Translations under genes and position numbers: made by a program
Assembly (NCBI RefSeq): GCF_020921035.1
Contig: NC_063151.1
Location: 35,780,934 to 35,844,933 of the forward strand
Source: Rhodamnia argentea
Lineage: Eukaryota > Streptophyta > Magnoliopsida > Myrtales > Myrtaceae
DNA: 64,000 nucleotides
Direction: 5' to 3'
The notes under the pieces: generated by a model
What the model was told of the DNA's origin: nothing
Database searches by the model: none
Seen by the model: the letters and a program-made list of their open reading frames with translations, nothing else
In this document: piece by piece, positions 37,237 to 49,705 of the stretch
Layout: every line of letters begins with the position of its first letter
Position numbering within the stretch: position 1 is the stretch's first letter

Positions 37237-38805
37237 GAAACAACACCAGCAAAAACAACTAAAACAAGAACTTAGGGGCGATTCTCAATGCAAATGAAAA
37301 TTCCTGTTCGCCTGTTTTACCCAGCGTTCTCGCGTATGGCTTTGAGAACGACCCCACTTCATCGATCTTTTCCCTTGTTCAACTCTTGAAGCCAGAAACA
37401 CAAAAATCTAACCTTTACGTCGAACAAGAAGAGATTCCGGGACGGTAAAGCGGAATTAAACGACCCTTTTGCCACGAACGCTGAAATTCCTCCTTCCCGG
37501 TCTCTACTTTGGAAAAAAGAATCCCTCGATTCGCAGATTGGGAACCGGAGGATTAGGGTTTGTGACAACGGGGGTGATTCAAGGACGTTGTGCTCGGGAA
37601 GCATCAAAGAGATTGGTGTGATGGGTGGGGCTGGTAAGGTGGTTTCCGCTCGTAAGTTGGGACAGATGGCCAAAAATCTCACGAGGTGAGGAGCTGATAC
37701 AAAAAATCTAGGCTTCCTTTTTGAGATCGATCGTTCGATCGATCGACTGCTAATCAGGGAAGATGTGAAAGGATCTTTGACAAAATGGGGCTTTTCCACC
37801 GACCTTCAACCCTCAATAATGGGGTTTCACCAAAAACCCAAAGGACCAGAAGGAAAAAAAATTATGCACTGGTCTAATTTAGCCTAGGAAAGGAATCTAA
37901 ATCCCTGTTCTGTTTTGGGAGTGCAAGGGAAATTTGTCCAGAATCCAGATGGACAGTAACAGAAAAGAGAGTAACTGATAATGTCAAACTCTCAAATCTT
38001 GGGAACGGGATTTGACCATCAGATGGATCAAGGTGACAGCTTCTTGGATTCGATTGTTTCTATTTCTACACATGACTATCCTTGTACCCGTTGTTTTTTC
38101 CTTTTCTTTTTGTTTTGGTCGGATCCTCATACCCATTGTTTGTTTTTTTTTTTTAAAACAATGGGTGGATTTGTTGTTATAAAAAAAAAATCCCTGTTGC
38201 TGATTATCCTGAAATTTCGAAACATCCTATTTATCCACTGTTTAACAGATGAGTCGTTTTTTGGATAATGGAACCACGATTTCTTGCCCCTGTCATTGCA
38301 GGCAGAGAGATTGAGAGTTGCAATTATGTGCGTGAGGTTTGGATAAAACTTTGATTAGCTCGTGGATATTGAAAGACTCCCGGCATAAGTGGTTCAAAGC
38401 ATAAATCTGTCGTTTACCTCCTTTAAAATGGGTCGGGTTTACACTAAATATGATTTCAAATGGACAAGATATCGATAATCACGCACGAATGCACGTTTTC
38501 AAAAGCATATCAACAATTTACGATCTAAAAAGGTGATTTGTCAAGGTTGGCTATTCATATCAATGATCTTTCATGTAAATACATGATTGAGAAGATGAAA
38601 TAATTCATTGAGATTTGGTTGTCATGAATTAAATAAGGAGCTTAATTGAAAGAGTCCCGTGATTCGCTCAAATGCCCAAGCTTGAACAACCCAATTATTG
38701 ATCAGACGTCCAAGGGCATACTTAAATCACAGAGGTGAATGGAACAAAACAGTCAATAACCAATGTTTTTGGAACTCCTCAAAATAATTACGAAATTTCC
38801 ATATA
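37237..38805. other. Upstream of the proline-rich gene and spacer
   Basis: Presumed promoter and 5' leader of the minus-strand proline-rich gene, including a palindromic 'gatcgatcgttcgatcgatcg' near 37726. A 146-codon open frame on the minus strand (37359-37799) has no recognisable motif and is more likely leader or chance. Beyond 37980 is plain AT-rich spacer. Confidence 0.45.
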
Positions 38806-38807
38806 TG

Positions 38808-39356
38808 GCCCTATTTGTTTCAGCATTTAGCCAATGAACTTTAAGAAAATGCAAATACCTTTGAGCTAAATGTCTTTTTCAAAATACAAATAATGTTTGG
38901 TAAAATGTATTTTAAAAATACATTTGAAAAGCAACTTTGACGTAAATGGTGTTTGGTGAAAAATGAACTTTGTAAAATATTTTTACTTTTTTAAAAAAAA
39001 AATGACCGAGGGGTCTAGCTGGCGGGCGACGGCGCGCCGGGGGTGTGGAGGGCGAAGATGAGGGGCGGGCGGGCGGGCGGGCGGCGGCGGCGGCGGCAGT
39101 CGGCACTTGACGGGTGGCGACAAGCGAAAGTGAGAAAATTAAAATAAAAAAAATTAATTGTATTTCGCAAAAGTCATTTAACCCAAAGTACCTCTATTTT
39201 TAGAAGTACTTTGGGTTAAAGGACTTTGGAGAGCATTTGAGATGCAATTGCATCTCCCCAAAGTAAGCCAAAAAATGAACCAAATACCATTTGCATTTAG
39301 CTAATAGGACTTTAAAGTCTCAATGCTCATTTCCAATATTGAACCAAACGGGGCCT
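38808..39356. repeat. Family B foldback element with GC-rich core
   Basis: The ends 'ggccctatttgtttcag' and 'gaaccaaacggggcct' are inverted; inner arms 'gcaaatacctttgagctaaatg' and 'catttagctaataggactttaaag' are also inverted. The core (39000-39120) has (GGGC)n and (GGC)n runs. A second hairpin 'taacccaaagtacctct...agtactttgggtta' lies at 39179-39217. No coding. Confidence 0.7.
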
Positions 39357-39489
39357 ATCTCACGAAATGTATTGATATTTTTTTGATATTTGGCTTGAGA
39401 TATGATATGAATTGAACATTATTTTTCGTTGTTTGAAAATGAAAACTTGATTTTATTTTCCTAAAAAGATATATACTATTCATGTGATA

Positions 39490-40790
39490 TAAGCAATACC
39501 CATCCGTCAGGGTCCCGATCATCGAGGTATCTCAAGCTCGGCAAGTAGGAACCCGAGCATGAACTCCGAGGACCCGAACACAGCCTTGATGGGCTAGTTC
39601 CTAAGTGCCAGTGGGATTAGGCACCCAAGCAAGAGCATTAAGATGTTGGGCCTAAACTTGAGGGACCTAGGCCCATCGACTATGGACCCAAGCCCAATCG
39701 TCGGGGAACCGAACACAACAGCCAATGACTTTTCTGCGGGAGTCTCATACCCAAGCACAGTTGCTAAGGACCCATACACGTGTATCATGGTCTTGAGCAT
39801 CCGCCAAGGACTTTGGCATGAGCAATGTGGTCTCGAGCCCAACCTCTATGGTCCAAGCCTCTATGGTCCAAGCCTTAGGCAACATTGACAGGCATGGGAG
39901 CCAAAAACCTAGACCCAACCGTTAGGGACCTAGACATGGACACTAGAGTTCGAGGTCCAGCCACCGTTGTCTCGAGCCCTATCTCGATTGACATAGGTCC
40001 TAGCACCGGTAACTTGGGCGTGGGAGCTAGGTACCAAGGCATGGCCTTCAGGTACCTAGGTATGAGCATTGGCGCCTTGAACTTGACTGCCAATGACTTG
40101 GCATGGGAGCAAGGTACTCACACATGGCTAGAGACCTAGGCACAAGCACCAAAGTCCCAAGTCCGACCCCATGGACTTGGGCTTGACCTCGATGGCCTTG
40201 AGTCTTCCATTTGTGGACTTAGCCCCAAGTGCCGGTGCTTTGGATATTGGAATAGGGCACCCGGGCATAGCAGCTAGATAGCCGAGCACCCAACACCGAG
40301 GTATGGGTCTCGGCCTTCACAAACTCGAGCTCTACTTCGATGGACCCCAAGCCCAAGCTTTGGTGACAAGTGTAGTAGTCGAGTACTCTAGCACAAAAAC
40401 AAGGGTGTATGCCTAAGCCTCAAGGGACCTATGCCTAGCTTCTGTGGACCTAGGTTTGGTTGTCGAGAATCGATCCCGACCTCAATGGACTCGGGATCAA
40501 GAGCTTTGTACTAGGGCATTGCTGTTAGGGACCCGAGCACGAGTACCGGGGCCTTGGACATGGTCGCACGGGGACTTGGGCATGAACATTGCGTCTCGAG
40601 CCTAGCCGCCGAAGAATTTGTCTCGAATTCAATGGACTCAAGTCTTGGAACTAAGTACCAAGGCAGGGATGTCGAAACTCGAGCCTCGAGGTCTCAGGCA
40701 AGGTCGCGGGGACATGGGCATGGGCATGGGCGTCGGAGTTCCCGGGCCCAAACGCCAAGGCCTCTTGTCAAAACGCCACAAATTAGTCAT
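39490..40790. repeat. Degenerate minisatellite block ('ggacccgagcac' type)
   Basis: About 1.3 kb of imperfect short units built from 'gggacc(c/t)(a/g)agcac/catggg', 'cctcgatggac' and 'ctcgagcccgacc'. It is GC-rich against AT-rich flanks. A related block lies at 55070-55660. Open frames on both strands result from the lack of stops in the unit and carry no known domain. AT-rich 'gttgtttgaaaatgaaaac' on the left and 'ttttcaaaacaattcaaac' on the right look like arms of a foldback element. Confidence 0.65.
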
Positions 40791-40799
40791 ATTATGGAA

Positions 40800-41262
40800 A
40801 ATGACGGCTTTCATTAAGGTTTTGTAGTTAGACTGAGATTTATACTAATTATCATTGGAAGAGTGAAAGGAAGGAAAATAGTTTACAAATTCCTGGATTT
40901 AAGTGTAGGCTTCTTTGTTAACTATGAACAAATTTTTTGTAGACTCATTTTTCAAAACAATTCAAACTTCAGAAAAAAATAATTCCAACTGAAAATTTTT
41001 AGCTAAACATACGGAGCCGATATGAGTCGACATCTAATCAAAATAATCCTTTCAAAACCATTTGAAAAGCTTCTTTTGAGTTTCTTCTCATTTTGATTGA
41101 AACACCATTCAAAATAATTCAAAGCAAAATTACGAGCATTTGCTTCTTAGGACTTGACGACGATTTGTTAGTATCTCGAAAGTGAGTTTGGCAAGAAAAA
41201 AGAGAAACACATTGCTGTAAGCATGAATCGACATCGACAAAAACTATATCTATACTCTTAGG
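40800..41262. other. AT-rich flank of the minisatellite block
   Basis: Probably the right arm of the element enclosing the minisatellite (up to about 41030), then spacer. No gene. Confidence 0.35.
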
Positions 41263-42403
41263 AGCCTGTTTAGTAACATTTCTGCTCCAAAAAAGTGATT
41301 TTGATTAGAATCAATTTTTTTTTATTTTGTTCACTGGATAAGTTTTAGATAATCAGAAAGTGTTTGGTAACTGCATAAAATTTCTATCTTAGAACAGAAA
41401 CGCTTCTAATAATTGCACAAAATTTATGTTCCGAAAAATAATTTATCTTCCCAATTTGTCATTTAAATTAAATAAGTACATAATCACATTTAATGACTTT
41501 CCTCGAACCCCACAAGTGCGATCCTCTTGCACCATGACATCTTTTTGGCCAAAAAAGGGATGCTTTAGATTTGTTCATTGGAAGGATAATATGCTAAAAT
41601 TGTTTTTTTCTCATGCTTCTCTCGAGGCTATGCATATGCTAAGGATGAAAGAAGTGACTCCGATTATCTTTTATTGCTCGGAATGAATAAAATCCATCAT
41701 TGCCACATAAGTGGCTCGGTTTTACACTTGGATACCATGCGATGGTCACTAATGCAACACAGTACTCCACCAAAAAATTAAGCAAGTCTTAGGAAAAATT
41801 GAAAGGAAAAATAACCAAAAACAGGATTGGCGAGTTGAATGGACCCATTTCCTACTTTTTGAGATTTTTTTTGAAATTTTCAAGATTTTTTTAAACGGTG
41901 TGCCCATGAGGGGCAAAATTGCCATTTGAAAGAAATTGAAAGGCAAAATCATCAAAAATAGGATTGGCCAGTTAAAATAACTCATCTCTTAATTTTTGAG
42001 ATTTTTTAGGAATTTTTGGAATTTTTTCTGTTTTTTTTTTCCTTTTTTATAGATTTTTTTTTATGAATTTTTCAATTTTTTATTTTTTAAATCATTTTAT
42101 GATTTTTTAAATTTTTTTATTAATTTCCAAAAAAATTATTTAAAAAAATTATCCGGACCGGGTTGGGTTGACCTAGCCCACGCCTCGCAAGCACACCGAC
42201 AAAAGTAAAAGAAAACTATCATTCCCTTTTTTATTCTCAAAAGTGTTTTTTTTTAGAAATATTTTTTTTTCTTATTTTTTATCCAAAAGTGTTCCCGGGA
42301 GCAGAATCAGAATCAAAATCATTTGCGTTATCAAATATATTTCTATTTTTTTTTGTTCGGGGAGCAGAAATAGAGGAATAGAAATGTTACTAAATAAGCG
42401 TTA
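41263..42403. repeat. Family C foldback element
   Basis: Left end 'ctgtttagtaacatttctgctcc' and right end, reverse complemented, 'cttatttagtaacatttctattcc' are terminal inverted repeats. Further inverted arms include 'agaatcaattttttttt' and 'ggagcagaatcagaatcaaaatc'. The interior is extremely T/A-rich (41850-42290). Related arms occur at 11000-11195, 47880-48035 and 57660-58290. Confidence 0.65.
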
Positions 42404-43260
42404 AAGTCCCGCATTCAAATTCATTCACTCAGCGATTCCAAAACATATCCAATTTTTGGAGCTATTAGTCTTGTTTTTCTATCAAAGCCCTAATAATTAA
42501 AGAGTTTGTATTTGAAAAAGAAAATTCATATAGGTCGATTACAACAAGTCTTTTGTATTGAAACTCCGGACATGGCAACATATCTGCTCGATTTGTCTTA
42601 TCTTTATAAGAAAAAAAAGGTGTTTATCGACTTTTCCCCAAGAATTTCAGCAGTTGTCTTATAATCTATTAAAAAAAGTACTAGAATAATCTTTTGCTAA
42701 TCCGTTTATGATGAACTTCAAAGTTGATGTGTAAAATTTGGGAGGAATTCATGGTCTTCTACACTTGCTAAGCGTATTGGATTATGAATCTCTTAATTTT
42801 CAATACAGTGATTACAAATAACAAGAAAATAACCTTGTTTGTTTAACTAGTACACTTGAGACGTTCATTAAGACCGGATTCGGACATCATAAATTAAGGA
42901 CGATGGATTCTCTGCTCCATTAAGAATTGCCTCCTTCTGAGTTAGTAATGTCGGCAATTCTCGTGCTAATTAAATGATCAACTTAATTATATTCGTCCAA
43001 GCACGTTTCCATCCGCATCAGCAGCAAAAGCGCAAGAGGGCTTCGACCTATTTTAGTGGATCTCAAATTTATAATTAATCAGACAACACCATTTTCCAAT
43101 TTTGTCATCCAAGTCGTATGTTTGCGCGTCGGTCCATTATTTAATTGATTTAAGCATATTGTATTCTCATTCATATATGGACAGCTCATTCCTACAAGCC
43201 CACAATTATGTGTGCCAGAGCTGCTCCAGGTCCAGCGATTCGAAGAGATCATGCCATAAA
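42404..43260. other. Spacer, nothing recognised
   Basis: AT-rich spacer; no coding region, structured RNA or clear repeat could be supported. Confidence 0.4.
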
Positions 43261-43267
43261 ATATTTA

Positions 43268-43492
43268 GGCTCCGTTTGCTTAACAGAAAATGAACGATGT
43301 GAAAAATATTTTCTCTAAAATGATTGACGGCAAAAAAGAACGAGCGAAAAATATTTTCACCGTCCATGAAAATATCGGACATAAGTTATTTATCTTGCAT
43401 TGATTAAATATTTCAAGCGATATAAGCAATCATTTTTTAGAAAATATTTATGAAATTATTCATTTTTCCGCAGAACGAACGAAGCCTTAATC
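43268..43492. repeat. Small MITE-like inverted-repeat element
   Basis: Left 'aggctccgtttgcttaacagaaaatga' and right, reverse complemented, 'aaggcttcgttcgttctgcggaaaaatga' form inverted ends around about 170 bp of AT-rich sequence with 'gaaaaatattttc' motifs. The ends resemble hAT-type MITEs ('ggctccgtttg'). Confidence 0.6.
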
Positions 43493-46400
43493 CTCCCTCG
43501 AGTCCCCCCCAAAGGAGGAACATTATATATCCAAGAAATCGGTATACAATTTGGAACGGCATGCAGAATAAGCGAAAATCCAACCGCGTGTGACTATATA
43601 TAATCGTCCATTAAAACGGCATTGACCATCACACGCAAATGATCAAATATAGCTTTTTCTATAGCAATGTTTAAGAGTAGTTTAGAGAAAATATTCTACC
43701 TCACTCCCGGCATAAACCTGCTAAGCCAGTGACGGCGGCAAACTCTATGCAGCAGAAGATTTTGGATCACAAGCTTTACTGGGCTGGGATTTACGGGCCG
43801 GGCCTTCTTCGTCGGCCCAGGCCCAAAGCAACCTGCCACTGATAAAAATCTATTCACAGAGAGAGGGAGGGAGGGAGCTTTCTTTCTTTGTCTTGTCACG
43901 TCATTATCAGAGAGACAGACCCCATGAATTAATGAACAAAAGAGAGTGTGAAAGGAAAAGGATGTTAGGGGCGATATCGTGATTCTTTCCCCCGCCGGTC
44001 CTTTTCTGCTGCTAACCTTAATTCATGAGAGAGAAGGGGTGTTGGAATTGCAGAGACAGGGGATGGGAAGGAAGGGAAGGGAAGGGGATGGGCCATAAAG
44101 AGAGAGAGAGAGAGCGTTTTTTTTCCCATGTGAGGTATTTTGCCTTGGAAATTGATCTTCCCCTTTGCTCTATCTTTGCCTGGTTTGAGCCAGAAATTTC
44201 AGATATCTCTCCACAAGCACGCCACTCCATCTCCATGGAAGAAACCCACCAAGTGTTTGTCCTCATCATCCAAATAATTCCTTCTCCCTTGGGGATCTAG
44301 GGTCATTTTCAAGCTATTACAAATTTCCCCGGGAGGCTACGACTGCCCACTCTGCTCGTAGCTCTGCACTTAAGCGAGAAAATGGAAAGGGAAGAGAAAG
44401 GAGAGCTCAAACTTGAGCTCATATGGGAAATTACAAAACCTATTTTTTTAATCCTCTGTACTCACTTGTGATTCTTTTCTTTCCAACCCGTGAAACTTGC
44501 GCAACAAATTTCAAAACTTGTGACATAGAGTAGATTTAAGATACAGAAACATACCCCCCATGAAGAATACACTATCATCTACATTTAAAAACTCAAAAAA
44601 AAAAAAATCGATAGTGTCCAAGTTTTTGGCTACTTTAAATTATGTGGAGAAGTTCAGATAAATTTTTGCTTTGCAAGTGCAACTGCAAGCACAAGACCGA
44701 GGCCATAGAGGTATTTTGGTTAATGCGGGCGTCTAGGGTTTCTAGCCAAGTAATAACAAGTCCAGTCCAACGAAAACACCATGCAAAAATGTTGACTACA
44801 CGTGGCATCATTATCACTATAAAAAGTGGGGGTTGACAAAACAGAAATTTGCGAGTTACGAGCAGATTATTGCGAGGTAGTTTTGTAAAATGGAGAAAGC
44901 ATTTCGGTCCACACAAAAAACCTAATCTTTGTCCTCGATTAGAAGCAAGCAACAAGCGCATTCCGAGTGTTACCAGCTGTTGATCATGAGGGTCGTTTGG
45001 GATGGAACAAGACCACCAAAATAGTCGTTCCAGAAACCCTAACCCTAAACCCTAGATCTGAACCCTTTAGCTGTAGCTCAAAAAAGATCCGCTCTAGCAA
45101 AAGGGTTCTTGCGTGATGGAGAAATGTCACTGCGCTGCATGGAGCATCTTGTCCTTCTGAAAAAAAGAAAAATTAGCTTTGTCTTGTTCCGGGGTGATTA
45201 TTATCGTCTTTTGACAGATTTCTCTGCGCCAGGCTAATGTTTGCTTTTCTGATGTGGATTTATAATTGGATCCTCCCCCTCCTGTTCTGCCCTAAAATCT
45301 ATCTCAAGATGTCCTTCCTGCAACAATTTCAGGTTTTCGTACGCCATCAGTTAGTCTTATAGATACTTGCGGAGTATACATGAAAAATTCGACCGATTGG
45401 AGTCTTTTTAAATGTATTTTCAAAGATCAACTATAACTATCCTTTATACTTTTTATTGGTGTAATGTTGGTATAATGAACTTTTCACGCATTCGCAATTG
45501 GATAGGCGCCATGTGCAACTTAAAAAATGGTTAGGTAATACTTAAATTCCGATGTCGGAAGTGAAAAAGAAATCATAAAAAGAAGAATACTACTCAAAAC
45601 TAAAAATCAATAAATGATATATGTACATGTGTGTAATGACGTAAGAGTTCTAAATCATTCAATTGATCATAGTCCCAAACACAAATAGGTCACACACTCT
45701 TATGAATGTACAAATTAAAATACGCGGAATAGGAGGACTCGAGCAAGTTTATTGAGCAAGCAAACCTTGGTACATTAGCATGTTGGACCCTCCATAAAGA
45801 CTTGGAGTCAGCAACTTTCTATTTTGGGATAGCACTTAGCAGGCAGATCTAGGCCAACAGTCCCACTTCTGTGTTACCTGCTTTTCCCCCTTCAAATTTT
45901 ATAGGTCTGTCCGAGAAAACCCATAACCCAGTAAAAGAGTCGTTGACGAAAAGCGACATGTGCCTTGTTAAATCACCCGGGACTGGAGGGGCTCTTAAGG
46001 CAGCCCCCTAGACGTAGTATAACTTTTATAATTTGAACTCGTACTTTATTGAAAGTTTGGATTAATTATTATATATAATTTTTTTTGTAACTAACAGACA
46101 TATTAGAGAGTTTAGAGGTGCCGATTATAGTGAATTTCTTTATTGAATGTAGTCCTAATTTAAGGATAAATTAAAATAAATCTTGTGTCTCAATTTATTC
46201 TTCTCACATTTACTCTATATTTCTTTGCAATTGATGCGCCTAATTCTAGCACTCCTCGCAAAATTCGAAATTAGCATGACCCTAAAGCGGTCGAAATATG
46301 AATATACTGGAATTGTAGTTCATCTAAATGAAGAGTACATAAAAACGAACATAACTCTTCCCATCTATACATGCTCAACCGTGTGGGCATTCTTCCATCT

Positions 46401-46842
46401 CGAGCACTTATTTGCCACGTTTTTGCTATAACTATTCTTAGTCAAATAAATTATATTGTTTCAAAAGTATATTACCATAAAAAAATTTACTAACAATTGT
46501 ATAATAACAGTCAAAGAAATATTAAACATGTATAATATGTTTCTTAAATACAAAATATATAAGTATCACAGTTAATCAATGGTTGTCATATAATCATCCA
46601 ATTGTTAGATAATCACTACAATAATAGCACTATATAATAAATACAACAACAATTAACTCATTTAATTTATACTAAAATTGAAAAACATTTGTTTTGTATA
46701 AAATTTGATCTAATTAAGTATAGCCATCAGTATATTACAATCATTAATGATTTAATTATAATAGCTAATGAATAATAATGTAATTACACCGATGATGCTT
46801 ACGTTATAATACAAAATTATTCAATTTGATAATCATGATATT
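43493..46842. other. Long spacer without protein-coding genes
   Basis: No coding region is recognised. Contains purine-rich tracts (43858-43876, 44062-44115), a G-box/TATA/telo-box series at 44799-45054 (listed separately), and very AT-rich sequence from 46400 to 46840. Confidence 0.4.
44799..45054 (+). promoter_or_regulatory. Orphan promoter-like cluster: G-box, TATA, telo-boxes
   Basis: CACGTGGC at 44799-44806, CTATAAAAAG at 44817-44826, and AAACCCTAACCCTAAACCCTA at 45034-45054 are in the order and spacing of a plant promoter and leader. Telo-boxes (AAACCCTAA) are typical of ribosomal-protein and snoRNA gene starts. No protein frame follows. GTGATGGA (45113-45120) and CTGA (45157-45160) downstream resemble C and D boxes but are not enough to call a snoRNA. 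Confidence 0.3.
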
Positions 46843-47545
46843 GGGAAATTTTTTCAAAAAGTCATAAACCAATTGCCTTTTTGCTAATTTAATTCTAAAC
46901 CTTTTAATTGTGCCAATTTTTGTCAGAAATTTGTGTCGATTGAGTCTTAAATATTTTCACGTTCTTTTGATTGAGTAAATCAAGCCAATTTTGATTAGAA
47001 AATTGCCTAAGTAGATGCTGGCAATTCTATGTGGTGTGCCCGGCCGGCGTTAACGTAGATAATTTTTAATAATATTTTGATTTTTTTATATACTCTTATT
47101 TATTCGTTTCTTTTCCTTTTCTATTCTTTTTTTTTTTTCCTTCTTCCTCTAGCCGTTGCTAGGACTCGGCGATGGTCGACGACCGGCCAGAGGCGATAGC
47201 CGACGAGGATGACCTCACCGGGGGCTAGGCGACGTTCGCCCTCGCTAGTGGGCGACGAGGTTGACCTCACCCGGGCGCTAGTGGCCGACGAGGTTGACCT
47301 CACCGGGGCTAGGCGACGTTCGCCCTCGCTAGTGGCCGACGAGGTTGACCTCACCGGGGCTAGGCGACGTTCGCCCTCGCTAGTGGCCAACGACGGTGAG
47401 CTTTGATAGAGGCCAACGAGTTTGACCTTCCCGGCGCTTACCTCTAGCCGATCGCCCGATAGGGAAGAAAAAAAAAGGAAGTGAAGGAAAATAAAAAGAT
47501 TAAAAATTATCTAAGTCAGCACCGGTTATACTATATGGCTTAAGT
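46843..47545. repeat. Family A element with minisatellite core, right end lost
   Basis: Starts 'gggaaattttttcaaaaagtcataaa' with family A arm tags ('tttaattgtgccaattttt', 'gattgagtcttaaa'). The typical right arm is not visible; the copy fades near 47545. Its core has been expanded by a 51-bp tandem repeat. Confidence 0.6.
47198..47397. repeat. 51-bp tandem repeat inside a family A element
   Basis: Units of 'gacgaggttgacctcaccgg' + 'ggctaggcgacgttcgccctcgctagtggcc': two full adjacent copies at about 47286-47387, one 52-bp variant at about 47198 and one shortened 33-bp unit between. Both strands stay open across the array, giving repetitive peptides (ARRRSPSLVADEVDLTG) that are not known proteins. 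Confidence 0.8.
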
Positions 47546-47879
47546 GAAATAAACCTCATACTGTTGTAGAGGACATGTGTTGACATGACACCCGTGTGGA
47601 TTAACCGAAACAAAAACGATGTTGTTTTGGCTGGAAAATCATTCGATGGAATCTTGACAGAGGGTTAATGTGCCACCCGAGTACAAGCTTAGGGTTTTTT
47701 ATGTCAAAAGAGAAAACTCATGATAAATGTACCACGATGGACATAGTTTAAAATTTTTTGTGACTTTTTCCCATGAACTTATTACGCCTTTTAATCCAAA
47801 ATAATAATGCAAAAAAAGAACCGTGAGCAGCCTGGGACAAGAAACTAGAGAAGTGTCACAAAGGATGCATTTCGAAAAA

Positions 47880-48620
47880 ATTTCTGTTTCCGAGGACAAT
47901 TTTCGTTCAGAAATAGTTTTTCCTATTTCTATTCCATGGACGAATTTCTAATTAGAAGAATGCATTTGATAATTGATCAAAATTTCTATGCATTTGGTAC
48001 CATCCTAAAAATTGCTATTTCCAAATTTTCATTTAACTATAAAAATGTAAGACTTAACAATTTATGTTTGGATAAAACTAGACTTTTGTAAGGACCTAAC
48101 TGATCAAGATATTGTAAGATGGTCTCAGAAAATCCATCGTAATTGTCAATGGAGGCGTCAAAAATAGCCCAGCCGGTCCTACCCGACCTGAAAATTTTAA
48201 GGTTTCTCAATTCGTGTCAGGTCGGGTTATGAGTAAATGATTTCGGTAGTTTGATGGTTCGGGTCAAGTCGGGTTACTTCGGATCGAGTTTTGGGGGTTT
48301 TTTTTTTGTTATTCCTTTCTCACCTGCATTCCCAAGAATTCTAAAAAGGCACCATAATTAATCAAAAGATAATATTTAAAGACCAATTCAAAGATTGATA
48401 ATGTATAACTATGTCCTCCTTGTTGACTCCCGCCACACCCGCCTCTGAAGACAAAAAAAATAGGACTTAACAAAACTCATGAGTTACCATAATTCCTATA
48501 TATAAATAAAATTGATAATGTATAATTCTGCCCTCCTCGTTGACTCCCACCACACCCGACTCCGAAGACAAAAAAAAAATTATAGGACTTAACACAACTC
48601 ACGAGTTACCATAATTCCTA
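47880..48620. repeat. Composite repeat block, inverted copy of 10450-11195
   Basis: The landmarks of 10450-11195 appear here reverse complemented and in order: a family C arm ('ttcagaaatagtttttcctatttctattcc'), 'tttgtaaggacctaactgatcaa', 'cctacccgacctgaaaatttt', 'cacctgcattcccaagaa', 'gttgactcccgccacacccgc', 'aataggactt'. The last ~110 bp ('gataatgtataa...acgagttaccataattcctatat') is duplicated in tandem here. Confidence 0.6.
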
Positions 48621-49705
48621 TATGTATATACAAAACGTTTTTTTTTTTTTTCTAAATCTTTCATAACGAATCATGGAAAGTGACGAAATAGTTGTATGCG
48701 ACCAAAGTGAAAGGCTGAAATATTATTCTCTATAAGCTAGAAACAACTAAGGACGATCATTTACAAAGTTTCAGTGACCACTTTCTTGTAACCATGACGA
48801 TAATATTGATATGCATCGAATTTCCATTTTTCTTTTCCTAAATCTTCACTTTACCAATATAAATGAAAAATTGAGAAACCGATGAGGACAAAACTACTTG
48901 TGTCGTTGCGTTTTTGTCGTTTTGGTAGGAAGAGCGTCCACGAGAAATGACTCCAAGCAGCAAATATAAAGATGCTACGGCTACGAGGGCACGCGATTTA
49001 AGGCACATCTTCAGCAACAGTAGTAGACACAGACTATTACATTACTAGTTTACTACTCTCCATCTCGAACTCCAACATTACGACAGGCGCCTATGTTTGT
49101 ATTTTGATGAAACTGTTTGTGAATTTTTTATTTCCCTTAAATCAGCGAAGCATGCCCTATGTTTTTTTTTTTTTTTTGTTTCAATTTGTCAAATATTATA
49201 ATTTTGTCCAGAAAACATCACCCAGCACGAGCAAAGAGCAAAGCAAATACCAGCTCCAATTTCAAATGCTACATCTGGTCAAAGCTCACAGCTTTTCCTG
49301 CCCTCAAGTACAGGCCAATAGATATAGATGTCGTGCATGCACGGATAGAGAAAAATGTCGTCGATCTTCTCATGGCTATTAGGGCACGTTCGCCGACTCT
49401 CGTCCTAGGGCTACCACGTTGTTCCGAGGAAATTCATTTTAAACATCGTCGGGGACAAATCATTTGCCCATTTTGATGTATAAATTATCATTGTTTCCCC
49501 AAGTCAAGGTATGTTGTTGGCCAAATTCGAGATTTGAGACGAGACATGTGAATGCAGCCTCTGTAGATAGCATGAAGTTCTTGACCACAAAGAGTCAAAC
49601 CTACTGATAGAAATAAATATTTTCTTGACATTTTCTACCTTCCAGCTTCCACCAAGGTCCTTTGATTTGAATCAAGATTCCTTTTCTACGAACTAGAATC
49701 TTTTC
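48621..49705. other. Spacer downstream of the AIL1-like gene
   Basis: No gene is recognised; the rightmost part is the 3' UTR/flank of the minus-strand AP2 gene. A T-run lies at 49160-49176. Confidence 0.4.

Noticed and set aside
36948-37238. Ala/Gly-rich plus-strand frames opposite the polyproline block
   Set aside because: Antisense of GGC/GGA repeats; no independent start context or domain.
37359-37799. 146-codon minus-strand frame upstream of the proline-rich gene
   Set aside because: No recognisable motif, skewed composition, and position in the presumed 5' leader/promoter; kept only as a remark.
39594-40827. Multiple open frames of 65-87 codons in the minisatellite
   Set aside because: Same reason: unit without stops, frames on both strands, no domain.
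45113-45160. C/D-box snoRNA call
   Set aside because: C- and D-like boxes exist near telo-boxes, but there is no clear terminal stem, C'/D' pair or rRNA guide; reported only as a lead.
47121-47406. Repetitive peptides encoded by the 51-bp array on both strands
   Set aside because: Open only because the repeat unit lacks stops; lies inside a transposable element.
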